Shown: one piece after another, positions 32,101 to 41,599 of the stretch
Layout of the letters: each line of letters starts with the position of its first letter
How positions within the stretch are numbered: position 1 is the stretch's first letter
Assembly (NCBI GenBank): GCA_950097015.1
Contig: CATNEN010000038.1
Span: forward strand, 21,948,001-22,012,000
DNA from: Macrostomum hystrix
Lineage: Eukaryota; Platyhelminthes; Macrostomidae
Length of the DNA stretch: 64,000 bases
Direction of reading: 5' to 3'
Translations under genes and position numbers: made by a program
The notes under the pieces: generated by a model
Databases searched by the model: none
What the model was told of the DNA's origin: nothing
What the model saw: the letters and a program-made list of their open reading frames with translations, nothing else

Positions 32101-33703
32101 CGAGCTAATAAGAAACATAAAGTCAAATTCAAAAGGATTGGTCGATGGAGGTGAAGCTGTTGTATGTCTAAGGCAGTTGAATGTAAAGCAGCGACAGGTG
32201 TATGATTTAGTTTCTAATCATTTGCAATGCCTTGATAACGAACGTCAAACTGCTTCTTTCGAAGGTGCGGTTTCGAAAGTGCAGCCACTGCGTCTCATCA
32301 TTTACGGTAGTGCTGGAAGTGGAAAAAGTTTTGTCATCAGTGCACTGAAGCAGCTTCTAGGCAACAGATGCCGCCTTTTCGCTCCAACTGGTGTTGCCGC
32401 TTACAATATTGGAGGCGAAACCCTTCACTCAGCGCTACGAATAACGACTGGAAGGAAACAAAAGTGGAACAATGAAGCTTCTCCAATGTCTGGGCGTGCA
32501 TTAGCAAATCTTCAAAATGATTTTGCTCAGGTTGACTACCTAATTATGGACGAATTTAGTATGATAGGTCAGCAGTTGCTTGCATCAGTGGACGCTCGAT
32601 TAAGGATGGCTTTTCCGCGTAGCAAGGAGTGCACTTTCGGAGGGCGTTCAATTATCCTTGTTGGTGATGTTTTTCAACTGCCACCCGTTCTAGACTCTGC
32701 TTTGTACTCATCTGTTGCCGTCAATCGAACAAAACTGCAAACCAGTTTTAAAGCTGCAAGTGAATCGAAAAAGTTGGGTAGAATGTTGTACTTGGAGTTC
32801 CGTACTGTCATTCATCTTGATCAATTAGTACGTCAGGCACAAGATCAACGCTTTGCTGAATTGTTGCAGAAGATTCGTGAAGGGAATGCAAATAGAGACA
32901 CATACAATGTTCTCATGAGTAAGGAGTGTCGTGTTGCAGCGTCTGATTTGATGCCTCCGGAGTTTAACGAAGAGTGTACCCATCTGTATCATACAAATAA
33001 ACGAGTCCTTGAAGAAAATTATCACAAACTAGCAGAGTTGTGTACTAACTCGGGTCAACCCGTATGCATCGTCAATGCTTTATTAACAGGTTCCATTCCT
33101 TCAGACAAACGTTCCGATTGTTTCTCAGGGCTCCATGAGGAATTGTTTCTGGCTGTCGGCTGCCGAGTAATGCTAACAAGAAACATATCAGTGAGACATG
33201 GCTTAGTAAATGGATCCACAGGAACTGTTCGAGGAATATGCTTCTCACCTGGCACAAAACCACCCAGCTTACCATCCGTTGTTTGGGTTGAATTTGATAA
33301 ATACAATGGCCCTTCTATGCAAGTGGCTAATCCATGCTTTCAGCAACAAGGACTAAATGAAATGTGTAATGTTGTTCCAATTCTACCCATTACTCTTGCT
33401 GTTTCAGAAGTTGATTCTTTATCCAGTATAAAGCAATTGCCAATCAAGCTAGCTTGGGCTATAACTGTCCACAAGTCTCAGGGGCTCACTTTGAATAAAG
33501 TCTTTGTAGACTTGGGCCATTCTGGTTCTAAGAAAGAGGCTTCTGGATTGCTATACACTGCACTGAGCCGCGTTAGACGACTAGCTGACATTCGCGTAAA
33601 CGCATGCGACTATGATCGGTTTTTAAAGTTGTGTGGAAAGGAGACTGTGAAAGTAAAAGTTGCAGAACAGAAACGACTTCTTCGCCTGCAGCCCCAATAG
33701 TAA
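25999..33703 (+). mobile_element. OTU-Helitron, second (full-coding) tandem copy
   Basis: Starts directly at the junction in the first copy's Rep gene and repeats its first 5.8 kb, then continues past the divergence point (31,794) through the helicase to the stop at 33,700. The 3' terminus was not identified; 33.7-34.1 kb is a 34-bp minisatellite that may be internal or flanking. OTU-bearing Rep/helicase proteins are typical of the Helitron2/Helentron branch, whose ends are not TC...CTRR (family knowledge). That fits my failure to find such ends. Confidence 0.85.
27425..33700 (+). CDS. Helitron Rep/helicase with OTU domain (full length)
   Basis: 2,091 residues with no frame disruption. The order is: Ser/Thr/Ala repeats (1-150); OTU cysteine protease (about 335-460, DGNCFF and HYDVL); cysteine-rich finger (about 630-655); HUH endonuclease Rep (about 950-1270, PHIHG and YLIKY); PIF1-type superfamily 1B helicase (about 1570-2085). 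The helicase shows Walker A GSAGSGKS (from 1628), FAPTGVAAYNIGGETLHS, Walker B LIMDEFSM (Asp near 1709), GDVFQLPP and the C-terminal AITVHKSQGLTL...YTALSRVR. Rep nicks and joins single strands in rolling-circle transposition and the helicase unwinds. The OTU role is unknown, presumably ubiquitin processing. All catalytic residues I can check are present, so the protein is plausibly active. Single exon, as usual for these elements. Confidence 0.95.
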   Translation: MATDSATATVSASPSATLMATDSATATVSASPSATLMATDSATVSASPSATLMATDSATVSASPSATLMATDSATVSASPSATLMATDSATATVSASPSATLMATDSATVSASPSATLMATDSATVSASPSATLMATDSATASASPSSTLVVKEREDIISTLTDDVAHSVPRICLQRSSSGKWHIASLTHVTAVNDCISDELPLTESVVEWRTQKRLRRNRSSKAELMGRRCQEPENDTRVSQCTRTRTPRAVSESTNSKRQKIDEKSNRFAAFPTFNVDLDASSENSSTSEDYSLECQQKVTPTIIHAEAETNLKQSAPNYNGSNSNFIPMPELHRERVPGDGNCFFHALSKSLRGTNLARSSAELREFLGEAAIPYLRAMQNEGFFDEAGFHDIVAATFLTGQYVPDEVPTVISSCLNVDMYIYNADGTVRMQRTVQQPAAVVRLLFHNEHYDVLLPTANNGVRSPGWSSEGEHRRKLRADNMPTTSSFEGDAIDKNFTSKKLPKPRKPCKRLLPTIFEDSTSRRASTRRPQVVTDGSFNRNCENEIEDHVLKVQQKENLPSLSTNAHQTEPSAFSQLESEEGLQTPCFSDESTVPECLKHPFDNQFIKMRNAFFEESMRFVSNIKMCAICKEKFPGVYFRNESDLNCQRCISDKSNPKKFSDDNNINPCEQPEELRDLTVAEQMLISPVLSVLTIFRLFPQGQLSSHGHGILFPQDQSDVVKMLPRKSLPVVLLYESHEQQKQQDLENASVKKNLNAFTNKLRVRRQKVVTAIKYLMQNNKYFKEYAINLDEEAIAALPEDDIMCGLLTMFASEMADRNPKSAEKINLQKNSDDDAETHSSDSISAVLMESPLRELEDKVRQKLLEEKLRWPKSSRHPVNEFRQEGLFTLAFPHLFPDGSGDYRSPRIQSISIGDYGLHLMRFHCSRFRCDPRFRFFLENMIMRWRALELGRVYVSQKGCANLNAEQMKERLKDPEVLASVSARGMMLRGTKSYWELQRRRLEAMIQTIGLPHLFVTLSAADVHWPELRAFWQSEQSEDGSPNLLQKLLTDPGLADTVFWNRFEIFTRRFFIDHWKVRDFWFRVEYQSRGSPHIHGLVWLPDGFDVRSEKVTEEQMRAFVDKYTTSINVAIDGSESGNNVRYQKIPPERHPSRSNPTQIVNNKADLQLIAHLIQRHSRCSEKCLRTQHGKDLCRFKYPRQLREVTTAKRISRLHWEVETQRNDDRMGIYNPQVLCAWRANVDVQVVVSPKCLVRYLIKYTSKGEVPSKHLEKLSGEAALEAEKEQADMQNGNAIDGRPRTDRAQRIVQQQLMSQIGGRDYSAQEVCHLLLQTPMYRASRDFVFVQTGYNRMISQRGTCKNSLDKYKNRSAMFDDMTMFEFFSKLVFVRNQVAWRPEGREAVLIVNPTLRANAANPDKQEEFFRQQTLLYTSWRTEQDAKGVATTWREAYNQRQAESDEFCPLIVTNLVQLQRDEADAMQQAQADRAPDLPVENAASVAEPSRPDVRQEEWMQMLATRHDEAMQDPRTRLLNRFPPVPADYDWSSSMIRFPSLVEASELIRNIKSNSKGLVDGGEAVVCLRQLNVKQRQVYDLVSNHLQCLDNERQTASFEGAVSKVQPLRLIIYGSAGSGKSFVISALKQLLGNRCRLFAPTGVAAYNIGGETLHSALRITTGRKQKWNNEASPMSGRALANLQNDFAQVDYLIMDEFSMIGQQLLASVDARLRMAFPRSKECTFGGRSIILVGDVFQLPPVLDSALYSSVAVNRTKLQTSFKAASESKKLGRMLYLEFRTVIHLDQLVRQAQDQRFAELLQKIREGNANRDTYNVLMSKECRVAASDLMPPEFNEECTHLYHTNKRVLEENYHKLAELCTNSGQPVCIVNALLTGSIPSDKRSDCFSGLHEELFLAVGCRVMLTRNISVRHGLVNGSTGTVRGICFSPGTKPPSLPSVVWVEFDKYNGPSMQVANPCFQQQGLNEMCNVVPILPITLAVSEVDSLSSIKQLPIKLAWAITVHKSQGLTLNKVFVDLGHSGSKKEASGLLYTALSRVRRLADIRVNACDYDRFLKLCGKETVKVKVAEQKRLLRLQPQ

Positions 33704-33715
33704 AATTTAAATATT

Positions 33716-34070
33716 CTACCTGGCCTGTCTGCCAGCTTGTCTACTGGTCTATTCTGGTCTGTCTACTGACTTATCTACTGTTCTATTCTGGCCTGTCTAC
33801 TGGCTTGTCTACTGGTCTATGTTGGCCTGTCTACCGGTTTGTCTACTGGTCTATGTTGGCCCGTCTACCGGTTTGTCTACTGGTCTATGTTGGCCTGTCT
33901 ACCGGTTTGTCTACTGGTCTATGTTGGCCTGTCTACCGGTTTGTCTACTGGTCTATGTTGGCCTGTCTACCGGTTTGTCTACTGGTCTATGTTGGCCTGT
34001 TTACTGCTGGCCTGTTAACTGTCTGTCGGCTTGTCTACTGGTCTATGCTGGCTGGCCTGTCTGCCTATTT
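33716..34070. repeat. 34-bp minisatellite, about 10 units
   Basis: Unit contains TCTACTGGTCTATGTTGGCC then TGTCTACCGGTTTG; it degenerates on both sides and begins 15 bp after the Helitron stop codon. Confidence 0.9.
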
Positions 34071-34790
34071 GTCTACCAGTCTAGCTCTGCCAGTTCATCT
34101 GCCGGCTTGCCTTGACTACATGTACATGTATCTGCCGCAGACTGCCGGTCATTGACAGGTGTGTACATGAATATACATGTAACCTTAACATACCCTGGTC
34201 ACTGGACTTGCCTTACTCAAATATCTATATTTATCGAAAAAGCAGTTATTTGTAGCAACATTTTCTATCAGTTTCCTATGTCGCATCTGGTCCTTGATCT
34301 CTGCTATAGGTACATGTATCATTGCGATAATTTTTGTTACACGTATGATTCCACTCTCAAGGTGTCCACAGTGCAGCTGCCACACCCGTCCCTGATGACC
34401 AGTCTCAGCCGGCCTCACTGCCAGCCTGTCTGCCAGTCTCAGTCGGCCTCTCTGCCAGCCTGTCTGCCAGTCTCAGTCGGCCTCTCTGACAACCTATCTG
34501 CCAGTTTCTGCTGCTCTGCCCTGTCTGCTGATTCCTGCTAGCCCCTGACAGCCTATCTTCTGGTCTCTGCAGGTCTCTGCCTTTCCACATTAGTAAGTCA
34601 ATGCTTATTTATGACAAGCTCAGTTCTGTATGACAATTTTATATTTATATTTGAAATTTTGCTCCTCACCATGTTCTTAAGGATCACACGCCTGACACAT
34701 GTATGTCCATATGCCAAGAGATATTTTTCATCAAGCTGGTGATTCCTTCACGGATGTCTCTCTAACATTTGAATTGTCATACCGGAATTA
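34071..34790. other. Spacer with a short CTGCCAGTCTCAGTCGGCCT array
   Basis: At about 34,410-34,500 there are three copies of a 34-bp unit containing CTGCCAGTCTCAGTCGGCCT. Otherwise no gene recognised. Confidence 0.6.
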
Positions 34791-34794
34791 CACA

Positions 34795-35065
34795 GTAGAT
34801 TATATATAGGCTTTTCATTTTGCCGCTTCCAGAACCAGAACCAGATCCATTTTGAGCAGTATAACTTTTTGCGCCTTAGCGGGTGAGATAGATGCTTTGG
34901 AAAATATTTTTTAAAAAAACAGGAAGTTGGCGAAAATCCTGAGAAGAAAAATAATTTTTGTGGGCATGTGAGCAAAAATCGATGTTGTTATTATCTCTTT
35001 TCTTAGAAATTCCAAACTGATTCTGGTTCTGCAATCGGCAAAATGAAAAGCCTAATAGATTATAT
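34795..35065. repeat. Imperfect inverted repeat, MITE-like
   Basis: AGGCTTTTCATTTTGCCG at 34,807 faces CGGCAAAATGAAAAGCCT at about 35,036. The flanks AGATTATATA and AGAACCAGAACCAGAT / CTGATTCTGGTTCTGC extend the arms to about 45 bp around a loop of about 190 bp. No target duplication was found. Confidence 0.7.
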
Positions 35066-35530
35066 ACATAGTAGAACCGGAACTTTTCCAGTGTACTGTG
35101 CTGAAATTTCCATAGCCGAAAGTGGCTTGCACCATTTTCAACTTCAATCGATTCAAAACTAGGCCATATCAACTTCTAACCTGTTAGCTCACTGGGGCGA
35201 AAAGACTTTGTCTTCATTAACTAGTCTTCGTCACTATGACTGTCTTTGTTCTCATTCGCAAAGATTGTGCTAGCGGACTATAAATACAAGTCTTCGAATT
35301 CACACAATAGAAACTTCTGCGAGTTTTGCTCAGATAAAAATTATTTATAACACTTTAAAAACATGTTTAATGTCATTGGTAGTTTGTTTTCTCGTAATAA
35401 TATATTTCTTTTTATTCAGTTAGTTACAAGTGATTGCATGCAAGAATAAATCGGTACCCTGTTGTTCAGCCTTTTAAAAAGGTGCTCCTTAACACATTAT
35501 TAAGAATCTCCCCAATTCATAAATCAATTA
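35066..35530. other. AT-rich spacer, nothing recognised
   Basis: No coding, RNA or repeat structure seen before the 20-bp array. Confidence 0.4.
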
Positions 35531-37050
35531 ACACCTCATGACACATTCCACCACCTCATGACATATTCTACCACCTCATGACACATTCCACCACCTGATG
35601 ACACATTCTACCACCTCATGACACATTCCACCACCTGATGACACATTCCACCACCTCATGACACATTCTACCACCTCATGACACATTCCACCACCTCATG
35701 ACACATTCCACCACCTCATGACACATTCCACCACCTCATGACACATTCTACCACCTCATGACACATTCCACCACCTCATGACACATTCCACCACCTCATG
35801 ACACATTCCACCACCTGATGATACATTCCACCACCTCATGACACATTCCACCACCTGATGACACATTCCACCACCTCATGACACATTCTACCACCTCATG
35901 ACACATTCCACCACCTCATGACACATTCCACCACCTCATGACACATTCCACCACCTCATGACACATTCCACCACCTCATGACACATTCCACCACCTCATG
36001 ACACATTCCACCACCTCATGACACATTCCACCACCTCATGACACATTCTACCACCTCATGACACATTCCACCACCTCATGACACATTCCACCACCTCATG
36101 ACACATTCCACCACCTCATGACACATTCTACCACCTCATGACACATTCTACCACCTGATGACACATTCCACCACCTCATGACACATTCTACCACCTCATG
36201 ACACATTCCACCACCTCATGACACATTCCACCACCTCATGACACATTCCACCACCTCATGACACATTCCACCACCTCATGACACATTCCACCACCTCATG
36301 ACACATTCCACCACCTCATGACACATTCCACCACCTCATGACACATTCTACCACCTCATGACACATTCCACCACCTCATGACACATTCCACCACCTCATG
36401 ACACATTCCACCACCTCATGACACATTCTACCACCTCATGACACATTCTACCACCTCATGACACATTCCACCACCTCATGACACATTCCACCACCTGATG
36501 ATACATTCCACCACCTCATGACACATTCCACCACCTGATGACACATTCCACCACCTCATGACACATTCTACCACCTCATGACACATTCCACCACCTCATG
36601 ACACATTCTACCACCTCATAACACATTCCACCACCTCATGACACATTCTACCACCTCATGACACATTCTACCACCTCATGACACATTCTACCACCTGATG
36701 ATACATTCCACCACCTCATGACACATTCCACCACCTGATGATACATTCCACCACCTGATGACACATTCCACCACCTCATGACACATTCCACCACATACTG
36801 ACACATTCTACCAACTCATGACACATTCCACCACCTGATGACACATTCCACCACCTCATGACACATTCTACCACCTCATGACACATTCCACCACCTCATG
36901 ACACATTCTACCACCTCATGACACATTCTACCACCTCATGACACATTCTACCACCTCATGACACATTCTACCACCTCATGACACATTCTACCAACTCATG
37001 ACACATTCCACCACCTCATGACACATTCTACCAACTCATGTGACACATTC
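35531..37050. repeat. 1.5-kb, 20-bp minisatellite, about 75 units
   Basis: Very uniform CACCTCATGACACATTCCAC units with C/T and C/G point variants (CATTCTAC, CACCTGATG). Every unit is exactly 20 bp until the last, CATGTGACACATTC. Confidence 0.98.
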
Positions 37051-37291
37051 TACATTCTATATTCATTTTACTAACTTAAAACAGCTTCTAGCAGATACAA
37101 TATAAAGAAATATAAAACGTCTGTAAAGATACAATAGCTACACCCGTGAATTGCTTTTTATTTCTCAGCATTGGCCGAACTGCATAGTAAAAATACAAAA
37201 CAATAGACAAACTGTACAAGCATAAAATGAGTCCTCAGAATCCCATAGTTTATGGAAATATCCGAGAAAATGAGCTAGAATAAAACAGACA

Positions 37292-39791
37292 TCACACAAT
37301 GCAACGGACATTGAAATCTTCGGTCACCAGAGGAAAATTCTTCACCCGTCGCCTGTCCCGTCGCTTCGCCGAGCCCGAACCAGTTGTCGATTTTCTTCTA
37401 ATTGGCGTCGCTGTCTGCTTGTCGACAATGGACACTGGAGCGACTGTCGGCTCCGGGTAGAGCATGTCGCTGGGCAGGCCAGCTGGATGTCGGTGAGCTT
37501 TACTGGCTAAGTGAAGCTGACAGCTAAGGTAGGACCGAGTCTCCCAGGTGTCGTCCAGTTGATAGAACTGCACAATGCTGCGCGCGGTTTCTTCGCGCCG
37601 GCTGCAGCTTTCGTTGTCTTCGTCGTCGTCGGCGGTGCCGTGGTGCCGCTGCTGCTGACGCTGGCACTCGAGCAGTTGGCGTCGCAGCTTCCTATTCTGG
37701 CGTAGTAGCTGCTGGAACTGCCGCTGCTGCTGTTGCTGCTGAATTGTGGCCTGCTTCAGAATTTTGACGTCATTGACAGACAACGTCGGGGTAGATAGCG
37801 GCGTTGAAGATGTCGACTCCGATGCTGTTGTTGACGATGGTGATGGCGAAGTTTCCTGTCTTGCTGGCGGATCTGGAGGACTGTTAAAGTTAAACGGGGA
37901 TTCGTTTGAAACTTAGACAAGGACCACTTGGTGTTAAAACGTTTTGGAGTCTGGTTTCCGCCGAAAAGTACACTGCAATACTGTCTCTAGAAGATGTCCC
38001 AAGAGGTGCTAGAATATGTCTCAGGAGGTGCTAGAAGATGTCCCAGGAGGTGCTAGAAGATGTCCCAGGAGGTGCTAGAATATGTCCCAAGAAGTTTCAA
38101 AGATATATCTGCTGCCACTGACCCTTGTTGAGCACTCGCGGCCTCTGACTGTGTCGCGAGTCCGAAAGCTGGGCGCAGCCGCCGATTGCACCGGGCATTG
38201 TTATGCTCCGATGGCGACTTCAAATACGCCGCCGTTCGAGCACCCTGAGTTGACGTCAGGCTGATCAGCAGTGGCAGCTGCAGTGCCAGGACGCAGGTCA
38301 GCTCTGCCAGATGGTTGCTATTCTGCAGCGATAACATCAGCGACCAAGGAGCCAGAATTGCAGCTGAAGCCAGCCAGGAGGTCACCGAAATTAGAATGCC
38401 GATGTTGTCCGCCAGAGCCGGTAGAGCGTCGGCGGCGTCGCGAGAGGCCCAAGCGGCGACCAGGCACGCTGCGGCGACAATTAGTTGCCAAGAAACTAGA
38501 CTGGACTGCAGCAACAGCTGTAGGTGGCTCTGAATGGTTAGAGAAAAGTAGATGTGCAAATGATAAATATGAGACAGCCGGGATGAGACAATGAGGTGAG
38601 ATAATTATATGAAAGAGCAGGTAAGACAGATACGATTACAGGTGAGACATATGGGATAACAGCTGAGAAAGATGGGACAACAGGTGAGACAGATGGGACA
38701 ACAGGTGAGACAGATGGGACAACAGGTGAGACAGATGGGACAACAGGTGAGACAGATGGGACAACAGGTGAGACAGATGGGACAACAGGTGAGACAGATG
38801 GGATAACAGGTGAGATATTTGACAGCTGCATGAGTTGACTGGTATCCTCGCACCTGTTTTAAGTGCGGCAGCAGCAGCCGTAGGCAGCAGACAATCAAGG
38901 CATTCGGCAACGCGGCGGCCAGCGCCAGAGCCGCTAATCCGGCGTCTTTGGTCAGCAGCAGCCGCCAGACCGACTTCTTCCATGGGCAGCAGCGGCCGTT
39001 TTTCGATCGACCGCGCCAGCTGGTTACGCGAAACGCCAACCAGGCGCGACCGCATTTGGCTCCGACGCATCCAACAGCTAGGCCGATGCCGACTCCAGCC
39101 AGTGCGGCCTGGGCTAGGCGCTGCTCCGCTGCTGACAAACTGCTCGTTGACTTATCAGCAGCGGCGGCGGCGGCTGCGGGCAGAGCGGAGGCTGCGAGCA
39201 CCAAAGCGTGGCCAGCCAATGCCAGCAGGTTAATGCGTGGGCTGGTCATCCTGACGAATCTGCAAGACGTGCGGGGCACTCAACGGTTTGCCAAGTGTCA
39301 GACACACTGTTGGGTGTCAGGGGTGCCTGTTGGGTGTCAGGAGTGGCTGTTGGGTGTCAGGAGTGGCTGTTGGGTGTCAGAAGTAGCTGTTGGGTGTCAG
39401 GAGTGGCTGTTGGGTGTCAGGAGTGGCTGTTGGGTGTCAGAAGTAGCTGTTGGGTTGTCAGGAGTGGCTGTTGGGTGTCAGAAGTAGCTGTTTGGTGTGA
39501 GGAGTGGCTGTTTGGTGTGAGGAGTGGCTGTTTGGTGTGAGGAGTGGCTGTTTGGTGTGAGGAGTGGCTGTTTGGTGTGAGGAGTGGCTGTTGGGTGTCA
39601 GGAGTGGCTGTTGGGTGTCAGGAGTGGCTGTTGGGTGTCAGAGACGACAAAGTCACGATAACTTACCTTTCATTTCTCCAGACAATATTGAAAACAGCCA
39701 GCAGACAAATCATGACGGCATTGATGACACTAAGTATGCCAAAAACACACAAAACTACCGGATCGCGAAATGACGCTGTTGTCACTGTCAT
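37292..39791 (-). CDS. Class C 7TM receptor, GABA-B/GPR156-like, no ligand-binding domain
   Basis: Four exons on the minus strand with matching splice phases: 39,791-39,667, 39,259-38,854, 38,529-38,123 and 37,880-37,292, giving 508 residues. Exon 1 encodes TM1; the exon 1/2 junction gives FNIVWRNERFVRMTSPRIN, matching the GABA-B 'FNI-x2-R-x2-R-x-I-K-M-S-S-P-x-L-N' signature at the end of TM1. Exon 2 carries TM2-TM4, including the GRAW motif in place of KTWR. Exon 3 carries TM5-TM7. Exon 4 (from 313) is a P/S/T linker, a Gln-rich coiled coil (about 347-395, LRQNRKLRRQLLECQR) and a basic tail. Only about 12 residues precede TM1, so the Venus-flytrap domain is absent, as in the GABA-B-related orphan GPR156. 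Likely a G-protein-coupled or constitutive membrane receptor, dimerising through the coiled coil. An acceptor-like TTACTTGCAG 21 bp before the ATG leaves an upstream exon possible. Confidence 0.85.
37990..38100. repeat. Intron 3 minisatellite, 22-bp unit x5
   Basis: GGTGCTAGAAGATGTCCC-type units fill part of the receptor's third intron (38,122-37,881). Confidence 0.9.
38625..38820. repeat. Intron 2 minisatellite, 21-bp unit x9
   Basis: GTGAGACAGATGGGACAACA units occupy most of intron 2 (38,853-38,530). On the gene's strand the unit is pyrimidine-rich. Confidence 0.95.
39300..39645. repeat. Intron 1 minisatellite, 20-bp unit x17
   Basis: GGAGTGGCTGTTGGGTGTCA units, with a TTTGGTGTGA subfamily, fill intron 1 (39,666-39,260). 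Sense-strand units read CTGACACCCAACAG, resembling a branch point plus 3' splice site. Confidence 0.95.
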
Positions 39792-39880
39792 CTCTTGACG
39801 TTTGCTGAATGGCTGCAAGTAAAGTTATATTCTAGCAAAGTTCAAAGAAAGGGCACACGAGTCTTGGTTAAAGCAGCGGT

Positions 39881-39925
39881 CTTTATACGCGGGCGTGGCC
39901 ATGAGATCGCCATTGGTCCGAGTCA
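39881..39925 (-). promoter_or_regulatory. Core promoter of the receptor gene (TATA, GC/CACCC, CCAAT)
   Basis: Reading toward the gene: ACCAATGG at about 39,910-39,920, GGCCACGCCC at 39,891-39,900, then TATAAAG at 39,887-39,881. A start about 30 bp downstream would leave a 5' UTR of about 65 bp before the ATG at 39,791. Spacing and order are those of a classical TATA promoter, supporting a transcript that begins just before TM1. Confidence 0.6.
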
Positions 39926-40500
39926 CTAAACAGCATGTTATTAGTCGAGGATCACACAGCCAATAGGAAGGGGCCTCTATTTTGCGGTCGCACGTTAAAA
40001 TTTCAAGCCGTTTTTCAAAGGTGCGAACCGTTTAGTGTTATCACCTCTGGCATCCAAAATGTCCGATAAAAATGCCTGTCTCATCAGTTAGCGTCGGGTA
40101 ACGGCTTAACACCTTTTACGATTGTGAGAGGAAGATGAATTTGGCCCGTTATGAATTTACGCATTAAAGAAAGCTAGGCTATGATTTTAATTTCACCTTA
40201 ACTTATTAGCACCTTGACAAAGCTAGCGCCTCCATTTCGTGGAAGCTTAGATTAATTATGTAATCAATCGTCGCTGCTTTTGATAAAGATAATACTCGTA
40301 GATTCATGTACTGTAATACCTGCTTATCTTATCTCTTATCATTGCTTGATGAAGACCCAGGTGTGCCATTACAACACAGTTTTCATTCGACATTTCCATA
40401 TTTTATCACCCTTTAAAATACTCTGGAGTTTTTTGAGAGTTGAGAAGGGAGCACCCTTCTCAATAATTATCACACACACCTACCCAGCATCAGGTAGGTG
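39926..40500. other. Intergenic, nothing recognised
   Basis: A second CCAAT-type element (AGCCAATAGG, about 39,958) is near the promoter; otherwise no gene or repeat. Confidence 0.4.
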
Positions 40501-40808
40501 TGTCCCTCCCCTGTCTCATCTCTACCCTGTCTTATCTCTCGTCTTATCTCTCCCCTGTCTTTTCTCTCGTCTTATCTCTCCCCTCTCTTATCTGTCTCTT
40601 GTCTTATCTCTCCCCTGTCTCATCTCTACCCTGTCTCATCTCTCCCCTATCTCATCTCTCCCCTATCTCATCTCCCCCTGTCTCATCTCTCCCCTGTCTC
40701 ATCTCTCCCCTATCTCAGCTCTACCCTGTCTCATCTCTACCCTGTCTTATCTCTCCCCTGTCTCATCTATCCCCTGTCTCATCTCTCCCCTGTCTCATCT
40801 CTCATCAA
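40501..40808. repeat. 16-bp minisatellite, about 18 units
   Basis: TCTCCCCTGTCTCATC units with ACCCTG and CGTCTT variants, one base from the unit at 19,161-19,792. Confidence 0.93.
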
Positions 40809-41009
40809 ATTTTGAAGCCTGCACCCTGAAATCTCCTAAAATCTTCGGGGGCCTATGAAATTTGACCCGCCATCAGAAATTTAAACCAGTTTTAATTGCA
40901 ACGAATAACAACTAGACTTCCATTTCAGTCAAAAGAGATGGATGAGGTGATAATATATTGTTGCTATAAGGATCGGTTTTTTAAACATTAAAAAAACTGT
41001 TTTTTAGAG
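40809..41009. other. Short spacer
   Basis: Nothing recognised. Confidence 0.4.
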
Positions 41010-41275
41010 ATCCACCTGCCACTCCAGAAATCCCACTGCTTCTCCAGAGATCCCACTGCTTCTCCAGAAATCCCACTGCTTCTCCAGAGATCCCACTGAC
41101 TCTCCAGAGATCCCAGTGCCTCACTAGAGATCCCACTGCCTCACTAGAGATCCCAGTGCCTCACTAGAGATCCCACTGCCTCACTAGAGATCCCACTGCC
41201 TCACTAGAGATCCCACTGCCTCACTAGAGATCCCCCTGCCTCACTAGAGATCCCACCGCCACTCCAGACATCCTA
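41010..41275. repeat. 20/22-bp minisatellite, about 12 units
   Basis: TCACTAGAGATCCCACTGCC units, preceded by a TCTCCAGAGATCCCACTGCT subfamily. Confidence 0.93.
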
Positions 41276-41599
41276 CTGTTTTTTTCATCCTACTGCTCAT
41301 CCAGCATTAATGGCTGCAGAGCTGAAGTCATTAGCGTTTTGAAGGAGAAATCAACAAACACAAAAATAAAGTGTCGAATGAACTTTACTCGTATTTGAGC
41401 TCAGTAGCATCCAAAACCGAGTTTTTTCAGGGAAGCATTTTTCAGAATTCGACCTGCTCACGATCGATACAAGGAAAATGCGTTTATTTGTATTTCACAC
41501 TGAGAAAAAACGTAATTTAAGCCTGTGTGCCAGACAACAATAAGCTTGATCAATAAGCATAATTTGAGACTCCAATAAAGGGCGTACCAATCAAACTGG

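Noticed and set aside
35531-37050. Possible CRISPR-like array
   Set aside because: Units are contiguous 20-bp repeats without unique spacers, in a eukaryotic context.
38053-38122. In-frame extension of receptor exon 3 to a stop
   Set aside because: A GTCAGT donor at 38,122 joins in phase to a Pro/Ser linker and coiled coil typical of GABA-B-like tails.
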